Below, piece after piece: positions 36,629 through 45,364 of a stretch of DNA of 64,000 nt. The DNA is taken from assembly GCA_017475045.1 (NCBI GenBank), contig JAFVGH010000082.1:27925-91924 (forward strand), given 5' to 3'. Under the pieces are notes generated by a model. It was not told the origin of the DNA and did not search any database. It saw only the letters and a list, made by a program, of their open reading frames with translations. Source of the stretch: Fibrobacter sp. (GTDB lineage: Bacteria > Fibrobacterota > Fibrobacteria > Fibrobacterales > Fibrobacteraceae). The position numbers and the translations under genes were made by a program. Numbering within the stretch: position 1 is the first letter of the stretch; the number at the start of each line of letters is the position of its first letter.

Positions 36629-37726
36629 TTAAACATTAAACAGGAAGTACATGATGTCGCCATCCTGTACCAGGTAGTCCTTGCCTTCGGTGCGGACGAG
36701 GCCTGCTTCCTTGGCGGCGTTCCAGCTGCCGTGCTTCAGGAAGTCTGCGTAGCTTAAGGTTTCTGCACGGATGAAACCGCGTTCGAAGTCCGTGTGGATG
36801 ACGCCTGCGCACTGCGGTGCCTTGTAGCCTGCGTGGAACGTCCAGGCGCGGCATTCCTTTTCGCCCGCGGTGAAGAACGTGCGCAGCCCGAGGATTTCGT
36901 AACCCTTGCGCACCACGGCGTCGAGGCCCGATTCCTTCATGCCGAGTTCCTTCAGGAATTCAGCCTTGTCCGCAGGTTCCATCGCGGAGAGTTCTTCTTC
37001 AATTTTGCCGCTAATCACGATGACTTCGTGGCCGTTCTTGGAGGCGTAATCCTTGAGCTGGTCCACATAGGCGTTACCGGTGAGGATGTCGTCTTCCTTC
37101 ACGTTCGCGCAGTAGAACAGCGGCTTTGCGGTGAGGAGGCCCAAGTCCTTCACGATACCTTCCATCTCTTCGCTGTCGTGCATCACGGTGCGGGCGGCCT
37201 TGCCCTCTTCCATGGTCTTCTTCAAAAGTTCGCAGGCGGCGAGGCGTGCCTTCGCTTCGGCATTGCCGGTGCGGGCGCTCTTCGCTTCGGTCGAAAGGCG
37301 TTTCTCGACAGTGTCGAGGTCCTTCAGGATGAGCTCGGTCTCGATGACTTCCACGTCGCGGACCGGGTCCACGGAGCCGCTCACGTGCACGATGTTCTCG
37401 TCGTCGAAGCAGCGGATGACTTCCATGATGGCTTCGCATTCGCGGATGTGGGTGAGGAACTGGTTGCCGAGGCCTTCGCCCTGTGCAGCCCCCTTCACGA
37501 GGCCGGCGATGTCCACGAATTCCGTGACGGCGGGGACGATGGACTTCGGGTTGTAGACCTTCACGAGCTCGTCGAGGCGGCTGTCCGGCACGCTCACCAT
37601 GCCCACGTTCGGCTCGATGGTGCAGAACGGGTAGTTGGCCGCTTCGGCACCGGCGTTGGTGATGGCGTTAAAGATGGTGGACTTGCCTACGTTCGGGAGG
37701 CCTACGATACCGCATTTGAAACCCAT
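36629..37726 (-). CDS. ychF: Ribosome-binding ATPase YchF (Obg family)
   Basis: A 365-aa Obg-family P-loop protein that prefers ATP and binds the ribosome. It starts MGFKCGIVGLPNVGKSTIFN; the switch region is FVDIAGLVKGAAQGEGLGNQ; the G4 position reads NVKED instead of NKxD, the YchF feature; the C-terminal TGS domain includes FERGFIRAETLSY. ATG 37726 has TTAGGAGA upstream; a further-upstream in-frame start adds a non-conserved stretch. Strong codon bias, as for an abundant protein. A GGCACA/TGTGCC hairpin lies in its 5' leader (37741-37757). Confidence 0.97.
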   Translation of the reverse strand: MGFKCGIVGLPNVGKSTIFNAITNAGAEAANYPFCTIEPNVGMVSVPDSRLDELVKVYNPKSIVPAVTEFVDIAGLVKGAAQGEGLGNQFLTHIRECEAIMEVIRCFDDENIVHVSGSVDPVRDVEVIETELILKDLDTVEKRLSTEAKSARTGNAEAKARLAACELLKKTMEEGKAARTVMHDSEEMEGIVKDLGLLTAKPLFYCANVKEDDILTGNAYVDQLKDYASKNGHEVIVISGKIEEELSAMEPADKAEFLKELGMKESGLDAVVRKGYEILGLRTFFTAGEKECRAWTFHAGYKAPQCAGVIHTDFERGFIRAETLSYADFLKHGSWNAAKEAGLVRTEGKDYLVQDGDIMYFLFNV

Positions 37727-37740
37727 GATAAATCTCCTAA

Positions 37741-37757
37741 GGCACAAAAAATGTGCC
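37741..37757. repeat. Small inverted repeat in the ychF leader
   Basis: GGCACAAAAAATGTGCC, a 6-bp stem (GGCACA / TGTGCC), 14 bp upstream of the ychF start. Confidence 0.4.
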
Positions 37758-37799
37758 GTCCATTTGTTTTCGGGGCTAAATGTAGCATATTTCACTTGC

Positions 37800-37805
37800 T
37801 ATCTT
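37800..37805 (+). promoter_or_regulatory. TATCTT box, leaderless GTG start
   Basis: TATCTT ends 6 nt before GTG 37812; no Shine-Dalgarno sequence. Confidence 0.5.
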
Positions 37806-37811
37806 TATGCT

Positions 37812-38840
37812 GTGCAGCAATCAAAACCGCCATTTCGTTTGTTTTTGGTTATCGCCATAGGCGTTGTAGCCCTGGGCTATGGGGTACACACCTATAAAAA
37901 TGTAGCGCAACGAAATAAGGCCATAGAAGAATCGAATCGCCTTGTGGACGAATTTAACGAATGCCAAGAGGCGGCAGACTGGAAATGTACCGAAAGGGTT
38001 GTTCGCGCCCTTTTAGAAAAAGCACCCGATGACAAGAATCTGCAACTCCACCTGGCGGGATCTTTATATGAGCAAGAACGCTATGAAGACTGCATTGCCT
38101 ATATCGGTACCCTGGGTTATAGGAATGAGGAACTGGAATATCTAGAAAAAAAATCTAAATCTCTTCTTAAAGAGATGGAAGAACTGGGGATTGCCCGTTC
38201 CATGCATTTTCGTGTGGAATTTGAGGGCTCCCCAAACAGGGATGATGTGCTAGAAGCACTTTCTGTGTTAGAAGTGGCCTATGATTCTCTGTGTCGCCTA
38301 TTTGAGTTCTACCCAGAAAAAAAGATGCATGTGGTCTTGTATCAGTCTTCAGCTTATCAGGGGATAGGGCCTCGTCCGGAATGGGTCGGGGCAATCTTTG
38401 ATGGCAAGCTCCGTATTCCTGTGGGGATGATGCAGTATCGTGAAATTTACCGGCCGGTGCTGTTCCATGAATTAACCCATGCTTTTGTGCGGGCCATGAC
38501 TATGGCTAAGGTTCCCTTGTGGCTCAACGAAGGTATTGCCCAGCTTGTAGATGGGGCTGGATCTGGCAAGGAACGCCCCCCTGGTTCTGTTCCTTCTCTA
38601 GAATCTCTTGCAGCGCCCTTTGTTAAGGAATCTAGGACAGATGAGGCCACAAAGCTTTACTGGTATTCTTTGGAAATGGTGAAGAAGATGTTTCGCGTGA
38701 ATGAGGGCCTGGCTTCAAAGTCGCAGTTCCTGAAGTTTAAGGATTGTGTACGGGATTTCCGGTACAAGGATGTAGATGCGGCCCTTAGGGAACATTATGG
38801 AGTAACTTCCAAGGAACTCTGGGAACAGGTCTCTCGGTAA
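37812..38840 (+). CDS. Membrane-anchored metallopeptidase (peptidase MA-like)
   Basis: A 342-aa protein with an N-terminal membrane helix (FRLFLVIAIGVVALGYGV), a TPR-like helical region (about 30-125) and a zinc-protease domain. HELTH (about 219-223) in VLFHELTHAFVRAM and NEGIAQ about 20 residues later are the gluzincin zinc ligands (HExxH...E). This matches peptidase MA-type proteins of unknown substrate. The start GTG 37812 is supported by promoter spacing and by the membrane helix; earlier in-frame codons lie antisense to ychF. A terminator-like hairpin follows at 38876. Confidence 0.78.
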   Translation: MQQSKPPFRLFLVIAIGVVALGYGVHTYKNVAQRNKAIEESNRLVDEFNECQEAADWKCTERVVRALLEKAPDDKNLQLHLAGSLYEQERYEDCIAYIGTLGYRNEELEYLEKKSKSLLKEMEELGIARSMHFRVEFEGSPNRDDVLEALSVLEVAYDSLCRLFEFYPEKKMHVVLYQSSAYQGIGPRPEWVGAIFDGKLRIPVGMMQYREIYRPVLFHELTHAFVRAMTMAKVPLWLNEGIAQLVDGAGSGKERPPGSVPSLESLAAPFVKESRTDEATKLYWYSLEMVKKMFRVNEGLASKSQFLKFKDCVRDFRYKDVDAALREHYGVTSKELWEQVSR

Positions 38841-38875
38841 TTGTAAAATTATTGTTTGCGTGGCTTATTTCGCCT

Positions 38876-38907
38876 GAAAAAAGAGTTTAATACATAGACT
38901 CTTTTTT
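38876..38907 (+). terminator. Terminator-like hairpin between peptidase gene and radC
   Basis: Stem AAAAAAGAGT / ACTCTTTTTT with a loop of about 10 nt, followed by T. It ends just before the radC ribosome binding site GGAGGA, so it may also shape radC expression. Confidence 0.55.
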
Positions 38908-38921
38908 TGGAGGAATGATTT

Positions 38922-39587
38922 ATGTGCGGAAAGGCTTTGCTGCCGAGAGAAAAAATACAGGAAATGGGGGTGGAATCGCTGGACAACGAGGAACTCCTGG
39001 CTTTGGTGCTGGGAAGCGGCTGCCCTGATTGCGACGTTTTTCAGCTGTCTCGGAATCTTTCGGACTATCTTGCGTCGGTAAACAAATTCCCGACTCTGAA
39101 AGATCTTCTAAAAGTTCGGGGGCTTGGGCAGGCCAAGGCTTCAAAGGTCCTTGCTTGTCTGGAACTTTCTTCGCGGTATATGTTGGGGGCAAGAGCTGTC
39201 TCGGTTACAAGACCGGAAGATCTTGAATCCAAGTTGTCCTTTCTCAAGTATGAAAATCAAGAGCACATGGTTCTTGTCACCCTGAATTCATCAAATGAGG
39301 TCATTAACGTTCATGAATTGACGACAGGCCTTGTAAATCAGACGTTGGTTCACCCGAGAGAAGTCTTTGTCCGTGCAATCGAAGATAGGGCGGTTTCGGT
39401 GATTTTGGTGCACAACCATCCTTCGGGTAGCTCGGAGCCTAGCAGGGAGGATTTGCATTTGACGAAAACGTTATGTTCGGCGGGAAAAATAGTCCAAATA
39501 CCTGTGATAGACCATCTTATCATCAGCAGGTGCGGGCTTACCAGTTTGTGCCGGTTGTATCCCGAAATTTTTGAAAAATTCCTCTAA
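38922..39587 (+). CDS. radC: RadC family (UPF0758) JAB/MPN protein
   Basis: A 221-aa protein. A helix-hairpin-helix region (LLKVRGLGQAKASKVLA, about 63-80) is followed by a JAB/MPN metalloprotease-like domain with VHNHPSGSSEPSREDLHLT (JAMM ligands H, H, D). The N-terminal LDNEELLALVLGSG is the RadC start region. The family is often called DNA repair protein, but a repair role is not well supported; the enzymatic activity is unknown. Start ATG 38922 has GGAGGA upstream. Confidence 0.9.
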   Translation: MCGKALLPREKIQEMGVESLDNEELLALVLGSGCPDCDVFQLSRNLSDYLASVNKFPTLKDLLKVRGLGQAKASKVLACLELSSRYMLGARAVSVTRPEDLESKLSFLKYENQEHMVLVTLNSSNEVINVHELTTGLVNQTLVHPREVFVRAIEDRAVSVILVHNHPSGSSEPSREDLHLTKTLCSAGKIVQIPVIDHLIISRCGLTSLCRLYPEIFEKFL

Positions 39588-39698
39588 AAATCAAAAAAAA
39601 GCTGTAATTTTTCGTAAACACTGCAAAAAAAAGCGATGAAATGTGTGTTATTTATCTCATTTTACATGTTTAAATGTGGAATAAAGTCGCTTAAAAGC

Positions 39699-39704
39699 TA
39701 TATT
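39699..39704 (+). promoter_or_regulatory. TATATT box of the OmpA/TSP3 gene
   Basis: TATATT lies 44 nt before ATG 39748. The leader of about 37 nt carries AAGGAGA. Confidence 0.5.
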
Positions 39705-39747
39705 TCTGCGAAAGTATTGGGGAAAACCCTCTCATTAAGGAGACTCT

Positions 39748-42321
39748 ATGAAACGAGTAATTGCGGGATTGGCTTTGGCCCTTGCAGTCGGTGCCTATGC
39801 AGCCCATCCTCAGACATTGAACAAAGAAGGCTTTGTCGGTGTGAACAAGACCCAGTCTGGTCAGTCCCTTGGACATTCCAAACTGGCGTTCTTCGCCCTT
39901 TTGGACTATGCTGATGGCTTTAAGAACTTGAATGGGGCTACGGTTGCCGAAACGGAAAATACCGAAATCTCCAAGTTTATGGGCTTGAATGCCAATGTGG
40001 GTTTCGCTTTGGGTATTTGGCACTACTTTGATATTGGTGTTGCCCTCCCCGTATACTACGATAATTTCAGCTTGCCTATGAAAGATCCCAGTGGCGGCCT
40101 GAATGAGGATAGCCGTAAGGCTGGTGGAATCGGTAATGTGAAGGCCGACTTGAAGGCTCGTTTCCCTCTGCCCGAAGATCAGCCCATGGATGTGGCCGTG
40201 TTCTTTGGAGTGGCTATTCCTACGGCAGACCAGAACAAGCAGGGTCTTTGGGTCCGTGAACTGGAATACATCAACAAGGAAAATGGTTCTGCTGCGGCGT
40301 TCGGTACCAAGTCCACGACCATGAAGTTTGGCTTGGCCGCAACGGCAGACTTTAGCAAGCTGGATGGAGGAGAGGGTCTTCCGTTCCTGATCCACGTGAA
40401 CGGTGGTTATCGCTATACAAGCAGCGAAGGTGATGTTTACATGAACGTTCCTTTTGTTAGTGCTGCTACAGAATTCTATTTCGTAGACTTCCTCTCGATC
40501 TTTGCAGAATACTACATGGATATCGAACTGGATAAGTTCGCCTATACGAAAGTGGAAGAAAATCTTGAATTGCAGCAGTTGACCGGTGCCCTGGTATTCC
40601 ACACTCCGGCTGGACTGGATATTCACCTGGGTGCGTCTTACTACCTGGGCGGAGACAAGAAGCTTTCCGGCATGAAGGTATGGCAGGCAGAAACCCGTCC
40701 CGAGGGCGTTACCGTTTCTCAGGCTCGTGTGAACCCCCAGTACACGGCATACGGTGGTCTTACCTGGAGCGGATTCTTGCTTCCGCAGGACCGTGATGGT
40801 GATGGCGTGACGGATAATGAAGACAAGTGCCCCGATGATAGGGGTCATCGCTTGAACCAGGGGTGCCCGTTGGGTAATCCGGACTCCGATGAAGACGGGG
40901 TTTGCGATGCCTGGGTGGCCGAGAAGGGATTTGAAGATGAATTTGCCGATGTTTGCGAAGGTGTTGACGAATGCCCAAACGAACCGGGTGAAGGCGAAGA
41001 TGGTTGCGAACTGGATGACCCCGACCCGGATAGGGACGGCGTCTGCGACCCGTGGGTATCTCAGAAGAAGTTGACCAAGAAGTTCAAGGATATCTGTGAC
41101 GGTATTGACGAATGCCCGGCCCAGCCTGGTCCTATCGAGTTCAATGGTTGTAAGACCAAGCAGCCGGACCCCGATGGTGACGGCATGTGCTCTCCGTGGG
41201 TCACCGACGAAGGTGTTGCAAGCAGCTTTAGCAATGTCTGCGCCGGATACGATATGTGCCCGGGTGAAGCTGGTACCAAGGCCAATAAGGGTTGTCCGTG
41301 GGATGATCCGGACTCTGACGGTGACGGCATTTGCGATCCGTGGGTGACCGAGAAGAAGATGGGTTACTACTTCGAAAAGGCTGCCGAAGACAAGGAAATT
41401 GCCAAGAAGTGGTTCATTGAAAAGTCTTGTAAGGGTATCGACAAGTGCCCGACGGAATCTGGTCCTGCAAATAACGAAGGCTGCCCGCTGGGTGAACCCG
41501 ATACCGATGGTGACGGACTCTGCGACGCATGGGTGACCGAGAAGAAGATGCTGGAACAGTTCGAAGACATCTGTAAGGGTGTTGACCAGTGCCCGACGGA
41601 AGAAGGTCCTGAATGGGCTAAGGGTTGTCCGATGGATAATCCGGATGCCGATGGTGACTCTCTGTGCGCCTCTTGGGTCTTCGAGAAGTCTATGCATGAT
41701 CAGTTCAAGGATATTTGCCCCACTAAGACACCTGACCGCTGCCCGACTGAAAATGGCCCGGCTTGGAATAAGGGTTGCCCCTTCGATGACGATCCGGACC
41801 CGGATGGCGACGGCGCTTGCTCTGAATGGGTTGCCACCAAGAAGCTCCAGAAGCAGTTCGAAAACATCTGTAAGGGTATTGACCGTTGCCCGGATGAACC
41901 GGGTGCTGACGGACATGGTTGCCCTGTTCAGGCTCCTGAAAAGCTCACGGGCGTGACCTTCAAGAGCGGCAAGGCTACCCTTGAATCCAACGCCAAGACG
42001 GTGCTGAAGGGTGTTGCCAAGAAGCTCACCACTGAAGATCGCTATAAGGATCTGAACATCGTTATCCAGGGTCATACCGATAACGTTGGTAAGGCTGCCA
42101 AGAACCAGAAGCTGTCTCTCGACCGTGCCAAGGCGGTGATGAACCTCCTCATCAAGTCTGGTGTGGACAAGAAGCGCATCAAGGCTGTGGGTTGCGGTGA
42201 TACCGCTCCGGTGGCTGATAACAAGACGGCTGATGGTCGCGAAGAGAACCGCCGTATCGAAATGCACTATGCAACGCCGGAAGATGATGGTACGGCTTGC
42301 GTAGCAACCTTTACTGAATAA
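39748..42321 (+). CDS. OmpA-family outer-membrane protein with thrombospondin type-3 repeats
   Basis: An 857-aa protein: signal peptide (KRVIAGLALALAVGAYAA), an N-terminal beta-barrel (about 20-350), a calcium-binding TSP3 repeat region (about 350-730) and an OmpA peptidoglycan-binding domain (VIQGHTDNVGKAAKNQKLSL, GREENRRIE). The region opens with one partial unit, then seven units of about 48 residues with the pattern DPDxDGDGxCDxWV ... GxDxCPxExG...GCP. Unit 5 carries about 15 extra residues (YFEKAAEDKEIAKKWFIEKS). It likely ties the outer membrane to the cell wall. The strong leader and codon bias suggest an abundant protein. Terminator at 42345-42372. Confidence 0.93.
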   Translation: MKRVIAGLALALAVGAYAAHPQTLNKEGFVGVNKTQSGQSLGHSKLAFFALLDYADGFKNLNGATVAETENTEISKFMGLNANVGFALGIWHYFDIGVALPVYYDNFSLPMKDPSGGLNEDSRKAGGIGNVKADLKARFPLPEDQPMDVAVFFGVAIPTADQNKQGLWVRELEYINKENGSAAAFGTKSTTMKFGLAATADFSKLDGGEGLPFLIHVNGGYRYTSSEGDVYMNVPFVSAATEFYFVDFLSIFAEYYMDIELDKFAYTKVEENLELQQLTGALVFHTPAGLDIHLGASYYLGGDKKLSGMKVWQAETRPEGVTVSQARVNPQYTAYGGLTWSGFLLPQDRDGDGVTDNEDKCPDDRGHRLNQGCPLGNPDSDEDGVCDAWVAEKGFEDEFADVCEGVDECPNEPGEGEDGCELDDPDPDRDGVCDPWVSQKKLTKKFKDICDGIDECPAQPGPIEFNGCKTKQPDPDGDGMCSPWVTDEGVASSFSNVCAGYDMCPGEAGTKANKGCPWDDPDSDGDGICDPWVTEKKMGYYFEKAAEDKEIAKKWFIEKSCKGIDKCPTESGPANNEGCPLGEPDTDGDGLCDAWVTEKKMLEQFEDICKGVDQCPTEEGPEWAKGCPMDNPDADGDSLCASWVFEKSMHDQFKDICPTKTPDRCPTENGPAWNKGCPFDDDPDPDGDGACSEWVATKKLQKQFENICKGIDRCPDEPGADGHGCPVQAPEKLTGVTFKSGKATLESNAKTVLKGVAKKLTTEDRYKDLNIVIQGHTDNVGKAAKNQKLSLDRAKAVMNLLIKSGVDKKRIKAVGCGDTAPVADNKTADGREENRRIEMHYATPEDDGTACVATFTE

Positions 42322-42344
42322 GGTCTCTTACTGAAACTTTCAAA

Positions 42345-42372
42345 AGCTCCGGGTTTTATCCCGGGGCTTTTT
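42345..42372 (+). terminator. Intrinsic terminator after the OmpA gene
   Basis: Stem AGCTCCGGG / CCCGGGGCT (one G-U pair) with a TTTTAT loop, followed by TTTTT. Confidence 0.8.
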
Positions 42373-42373
42373 C

Positions 42374-42379
42374 TATTTT
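42374..42379 (+). promoter_or_regulatory. TATTTT box, leaderless start
   Basis: TATTTT ends 6 nt before ATG 42386; it overlaps the end of the upstream terminator. No Shine-Dalgarno sequence. Confidence 0.4.
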
Positions 42380-42385
42380 ATGCAT

Positions 42386-42610
42386 ATGACTAAGATAGAC
42401 GAGATTCTTTCGGCCGGAAATTTTACCAACCACGATGTTGTGTTGCAGATGCCGGAAAACTTAAACCATAAGATGGTGCAAAAGGCCAGGCTCGGAAAAA
42501 AGCCTGTTCCAAGGCATACCCAGGATCTGCTTACAGAGGCCGTAAACCGCCTGGTCAATCCTGAAACGAAGTTCCGCCGAGAGGATCTTTTCCCTGCAGA
42601 GGAAGTTTGA
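42386..42610 (+). CDS. Small hypothetical protein
   Basis: A 74-aa basic protein (VLQMPENLNHKMVQKARLGKK, HTQDLLTEAVNRLVN). I do not recognise it. It has no signal or membrane helix. ATG 42386 fits the TATTTT-N6 spacing; an in-frame ATG at 42380 would add two residues. The stop overlaps the ABC ATPase start (TGATG), so the two are translated together. Confidence 0.6.
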   Translation: MTKIDEILSAGNFTNHDVVLQMPENLNHKMVQKARLGKKPVPRHTQDLLTEAVNRLVNPETKFRREDLFPAEEV

Positions 42611-43449
42611 TGGGCGTATTGCTTTCTTTAGAAAAACTTTCCTTTAAGTATTCGAAATCTTGCGATTTCGCCTTGAAGGAGGTTTCTATGGAAATAGAAG
42701 AGGGCGCTTTTTTTGCTCTTCTCGGGCCCAATGGTGCAGGCAAGACGACGTTGTTGCGTCTTTTGTGTGGACGTCTTCGTGACTATACGGGAGCCTTGAA
42801 TGTTGCTCCGGAGTACAGGAATGGTGCGGGCTTTTTAAATGCCTGCATGTATGGCATTCTGCTTGAGAACCCTGGTGTGTACCCTCGTTTGACAGTAGCG
42901 GAGTACCTTTGTTTTTTTGCCGGCTTTTATGGAGTGGCTCGCGATGAAGCTCTGTCCCGTAGCAGGGACGTGTTGGAAAAAATAGGTGGCCCGGCTTTGG
43001 ATATGAAACTGTCTCAGCTTTCCCTTGGAAACAAGCAGAAGTTGCAGCTTGCCCGAGCCCTTGTGCATCGGCCTAAAGTTTTGATTCTCGACGAGCCGGT
43101 GGCTAATCTGGACCCTGAATCCCGCGAGCTGGTGTGGAACTATATCGGAACCTGGCGCCGTGAACTTGGCGGTACGGCTATCGTATGCTCTCATATTCTT
43201 GCGGAAATGGAAGCAGAGGCGACTCATTTTGCCATTATAGACAAGGGCGTTGTGTTACGTTCTGGCCGTTTAGAAGGTTGTGGTTCAACTGATGTGACAG
43301 GGGCTATGCGGTATGAAGTAGAATTGTCCAAGCCTGCCGATATTGAAAAGCTCCGCAAGACTTTGTCCATGGCGGGAATCCCTGTACGCAAACTGAATGC
43401 CCGGGGGATTTCGCTAGCAGACATATACCGCGAGACGGTGTCTCGCTAG
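42610..43449 (+). CDS. ABC transporter ATP-binding protein without a permease neighbour
   Basis: A 279-aa ABC ATPase of the CcmA/NatA type. Walker A LLGPNGAGKTTLLRLL (about 35-50), signature LSLGNKQKLQLARAL, Walker B VLILDEPVANLDP and the switch His in VCSHI are present. The C-terminal about 60 residues follow the regulatory extension typical of drug or antigen exporters. No permease gene is adjacent, so the membrane partner is encoded elsewhere or the ATPase acts otherwise. It shares a TGATG overlap with the 74-aa protein gene. Confidence 0.85.
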   Translation: MGVLLSLEKLSFKYSKSCDFALKEVSMEIEEGAFFALLGPNGAGKTTLLRLLCGRLRDYTGALNVAPEYRNGAGFLNACMYGILLENPGVYPRLTVAEYLCFFAGFYGVARDEALSRSRDVLEKIGGPALDMKLSQLSLGNKQKLQLARALVHRPKVLILDEPVANLDPESRELVWNYIGTWRRELGGTAIVCSHILAEMEAEATHFAIIDKGVVLRSGRLEGCGSTDVTGAMRYEVELSKPADIEKLRKTLSMAGIPVRKLNARGISLADIYRETVSR

Positions 43450-43456
43450 GTTAGCC

Positions 43457-45364
43457 CTAGAATGCCTGGGAAAGGTCGAAGGCAAAGCGGCTCCAGGCGA
43501 AGTTTTCCCACTGACCGATATTCTTCATCTTCTTGTTGATGGCGTAGTCTAGACGGAACGTTAGGAACTGCCAGTGGTAGCGGATTCCAAGGCCGAAGCT
43601 AGCGTCGGATTCTTCGATGTAGATGTTGCTCTCTTCGTCCATGACCTTGGCCCAGTCAAAGAATTGCACGATCTGCCAGCGGTTCCAGGATTTGATGGGA
43701 ATTTTCCACCGTAATTCTTGGTTGAATCGGTAGTAGAAGGGGGTGAGGCCTGTGTTGATGACTTCTTTTTCTTCCGTGGTTCCATCGGCATTGGTGACGG
43801 TTTCTTGAGAAGTGTAGCTGGCGTAGATACTCCTGAATCGGTAACCGCGAACAGAACGGGAACCACCTTGGTAGAATACGCGGGCGTCATCTTCTAGGGC
43901 CGAGTTGAAGAACTTACCGACGCTTCCGCTGACAGCTCCGTAGAATGTCCAGAATAGGGGATGATACAGGTTTACGGTGCCTTCGGAATAGGTGTAGGGA
44001 TTACCGATCATGGTGGGGTTATCCAATGAGGCGGTAAGGTTTAGACCCATGCCAATTGTAGGGGCAAAGCGTATACCCTTGGTGGGGTTGAAGTAATCGT
44101 CGGTAAAGTCAAAGGTAAGTGCGATTTCTTGTTTCTGCTTGAATAGCTTGTCTTCGTTCTTGTTCACGTAACGGGAGTCAATAGTTCCACGGAAACGAAT
44201 GTGGCTGGTAATGCCGAAGGTAAGGTCAGCACGGTTGATGACTTCGTAGCGCTCTTCTATGCTGTCGGGGTAGGCTGGCGGGTTGATTTTTTCGTGGTTG
44301 AAACTGAGACGGTCATCGAAGCGGATGGCTGTTGGGATGAAGGAGAACGATGTTCCGAACAGGAGCGGATTAGCGTATCCGACAGAGACTTCTTGCTTGT
44401 GCTGTGCAATTTGAGCACCGGTGGAAAATTCGTGGAAGTGCCCGATAAAGTTCTTGTGCTTGGCGTAGGCCTGTGCACCAAACCCGTATATTTCTTCGTA
44501 GAAGAATCCGTAACGGGCTTCTCCCGGGACACGCTCTGTTACATCAAGATGGACGTCTGATAGACCGTCTTCTCGTAAGGAATCGCTCATCTTGATCTGG
44601 GTGAACATCTGTGTTGAGAAGAGCTTGTTCTTGAAAGAATTGTACTGCTTACCGTCAATGGTTTCGCCTTGCGGAATTTTCCATAGAGACGAAAGCCAGG
44701 CGGTGTCCGTGAGCCCAGTTTCTTGGGGCGCATTACGGTCTTTGCGGTCACCAACTCTCTTTGCAGAGCTGGTGATGTTGCCCATGATTACCTTCGCTCC
44801 TGGTTGTACCGTGATTTCAACATAAATCTTCTTGGTTACGGTATCGATTTTTTCCAGATGGTCAAGATAGACATGTAGATAGCCGGCCTTGCGGAAGGTC
44901 GTCTGGATATACTGTAGGTCTTCGGAAATGTCGTTGTCGTCAAAAACTCTGTCCTGTGATGTCTTAAATGATGTGGTGTCGATTTCTACACTGTCGATCT
45001 GCGGCATTTTGAGGAGTGTTCCTGCAAACCGATAGCGTTCTCCTTCGGATAGTGTGATGAAGTAACCGCTCCGGATACTGTCTTGCGCCAGGTATTCGCG
45101 TCGGATGTCCATCTGGGCGTCAAGACTGAAGTAACCCTTGGAGTAATAGAGGGACCGGACGTTCTCCAGGGACAGCCTCATCATAAAGTCTTGCTTGGTG
45201 GTGTCAAGCTTACCGAACTCTTCGGGAATGTCCATCTGTTCTTCCAACTGGTAGTTGGAAAAAACCTTGTTTCCGTCAAAGTTCATATACCAGGGGTGTT
45301 TGTCCCCTTCGTCTGTCCATGCGATGGATACAAGAGCGAGCAGAATCATCAGAATTTTCTTCAT
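43457..45364 (-). CDS. TamA-like Omp85 outer-membrane assembly protein
   Basis: A 635-aa Omp85 protein. A signal peptide (KKILMILLALVSIAWT) is followed by POTRA-like modules (about 25-210; YSKGYFSLDAQMD, FRKAGYLHVYLDHL) and a C-terminal barrel with the lid-loop motif GSRSVRGYRFRS and a terminal Phe. It follows the TamB gene with a 4-bp overlap (45361-45364). TamA and TamB together help move lipids or barrel proteins across the envelope. BamA has five POTRA domains and is larger, so TamA is preferred. Confidence 0.85.
   Translation of the reverse strand: MKKILMILLALVSIAWTDEGDKHPWYMNFDGNKVFSNYQLEEQMDIPEEFGKLDTTKQDFMMRLSLENVRSLYYSKGYFSLDAQMDIRREYLAQDSIRSGYFITLSEGERYRFAGTLLKMPQIDSVEIDTTSFKTSQDRVFDDNDISEDLQYIQTTFRKAGYLHVYLDHLEKIDTVTKKIYVEITVQPGAKVIMGNITSSAKRVGDRKDRNAPQETGLTDTAWLSSLWKIPQGETIDGKQYNSFKNKLFSTQMFTQIKMSDSLREDGLSDVHLDVTERVPGEARYGFFYEEIYGFGAQAYAKHKNFIGHFHEFSTGAQIAQHKQEVSVGYANPLLFGTSFSFIPTAIRFDDRLSFNHEKINPPAYPDSIEERYEVINRADLTFGITSHIRFRGTIDSRYVNKNEDKLFKQKQEIALTFDFTDDYFNPTKGIRFAPTIGMGLNLTASLDNPTMIGNPYTYSEGTVNLYHPLFWTFYGAVSGSVGKFFNSALEDDARVFYQGGSRSVRGYRFRSIYASYTSQETVTNADGTTEEKEVINTGLTPFYYRFNQELRWKIPIKSWNRWQIVQFFDWAKVMDEESNIYIEESDASFGLGIRYHWQFLTFRLDYAINKKMKNIGQWENFAWSRFAFDLSQAF

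Noticed and set aside
36794..37897. Plus-strand frame opposite ychF
   Set aside because: YchF has all family motifs; the shadow has no recognisable domain.
39691..42267. Minus-strand frame of 858 codons opposite the OmpA gene
   Set aside because: Antisense to a protein with clear signal, repeats and OmpA domain; the repeats alone keep the shadow frame open.
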